Assembly (NCBI RefSeq): GCF_008370685.1
Contig: NZ_VTZU01000012.1
Coordinates: 47,108 to 111,107 of the forward strand
Length of the DNA stretch: 64,000 bases
DNA from: Aquimarina sp. RZ0
GTDB lineage: Bacteria; Bacteroidota; Bacteroidia; Flavobacteriales; Flavobacteriaceae
Reading direction: 5' to 3'
The notes beneath the pieces are model-generated. The model did not search any database. It saw only the letters and a list, made by a program, of their open reading frames with translations, and had not been told where the DNA came from. A program made the position numbers and the translations under genes. Positions 63,955-64,000 of the stretch are shown here, piece after piece (positions within the stretch are counted from its first letter, which is position 1; each line of letters begins with the position of its first letter).

Positions 63955-64000
63955 GGTCGCTAAATCAAGTGCTATCCGATCCCCAAATTTAATATATAAT

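Overview
The window looks like the chromosome of a marine-type member of the Flavobacteriaceae (Bacteroidota). The evidence is a low G+C content, promoters of the TTG/TTTG-N19-TAnnTTTG type rather than sigma70 type, type IX secretion (T9SS) sorting domains of both A and B class, a FadL-like porin, a GSIII glutamine synthetase and a Bacteroidota-style curli locus. The species cannot be fixed from the sequence alone.

Layout. 1-0.9 kb: start of a lipoprotein-type catalase-peroxidase and a small outer-membrane protein. 2.2-5.6 kb: divergent glutamine synthetases (GSII-like and GSIII). 6.3-14.4 kb: a curli (functional amyloid) locus with two long curlin-repeat subunits, a short curlin-like protein, CsgE with an extra N-terminal domain, CsgF, CsgG with a C-terminal barrel-like extension, and a TolB-like lipoprotein. 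14.5-20.8 kb: purM and prfA, separated by a broken msrA, small ORFs and a T9SS-sorted esterase. 20.9-24.5 kb: lgt, yidD, cysS and folE on the minus strand. 24.8-31.7 kb: two large type-B T9SS cargo proteins, a FadL-like porin and a Gly-rich/Arg-Ser-rich lipoprotein. 31.8-38.4 kb: proS, two identical tRNA-Glu genes, rpsT, a glycosyltransferase, a cysteine-less zinc-ribbon-family protein, a Nif3-family protein and lpxK. 38.7-39.3 kb: insertion-sequence debris. 39.4-52.8 kb: hybrid histidine kinase, gap, lipA, sigma factor, murB, aminotransferase, PDZ/aspartyl-protease-like protein, DUF1573 protein and valS. 53.4-64 kb: an accessory region with a split spermidine-synthase-like membrane protein, a HerA-type ATPase, a TM2 protein, VirB8/TraK-like, VirB2-like and VirB3-like proteins, a PorE-like OmpA protein and a small basic protein.

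The most striking non-genic content is a set of small palindromic, non-coding mobile elements. One family (about 160 bp, ends TACGATTT...AAATCGTA) has four copies, every one flanked by a 3-bp TAA/TTA target duplication. One copy has split msrA, and the intact reading frame can be reconstructed across the insertion. A second family (about 157 bp) sits as a tandem pair between the two curlin genes and recurs near the VirB-like genes. A third has two copies. A single-copy element with a perfect 8-bp duplication lies among the VirB-like genes. A perfect 50-bp GC-rich palindrome lies at the window's right edge.

The best candidates for something undescribed are the compact VirB3-VirB2-VirB8-HerA cluster, which has no visible relaxase, coupling protein or canonical VirB4, and the modified curli secretion parts (CsgE N-terminal domain, CsgG barrel extension).
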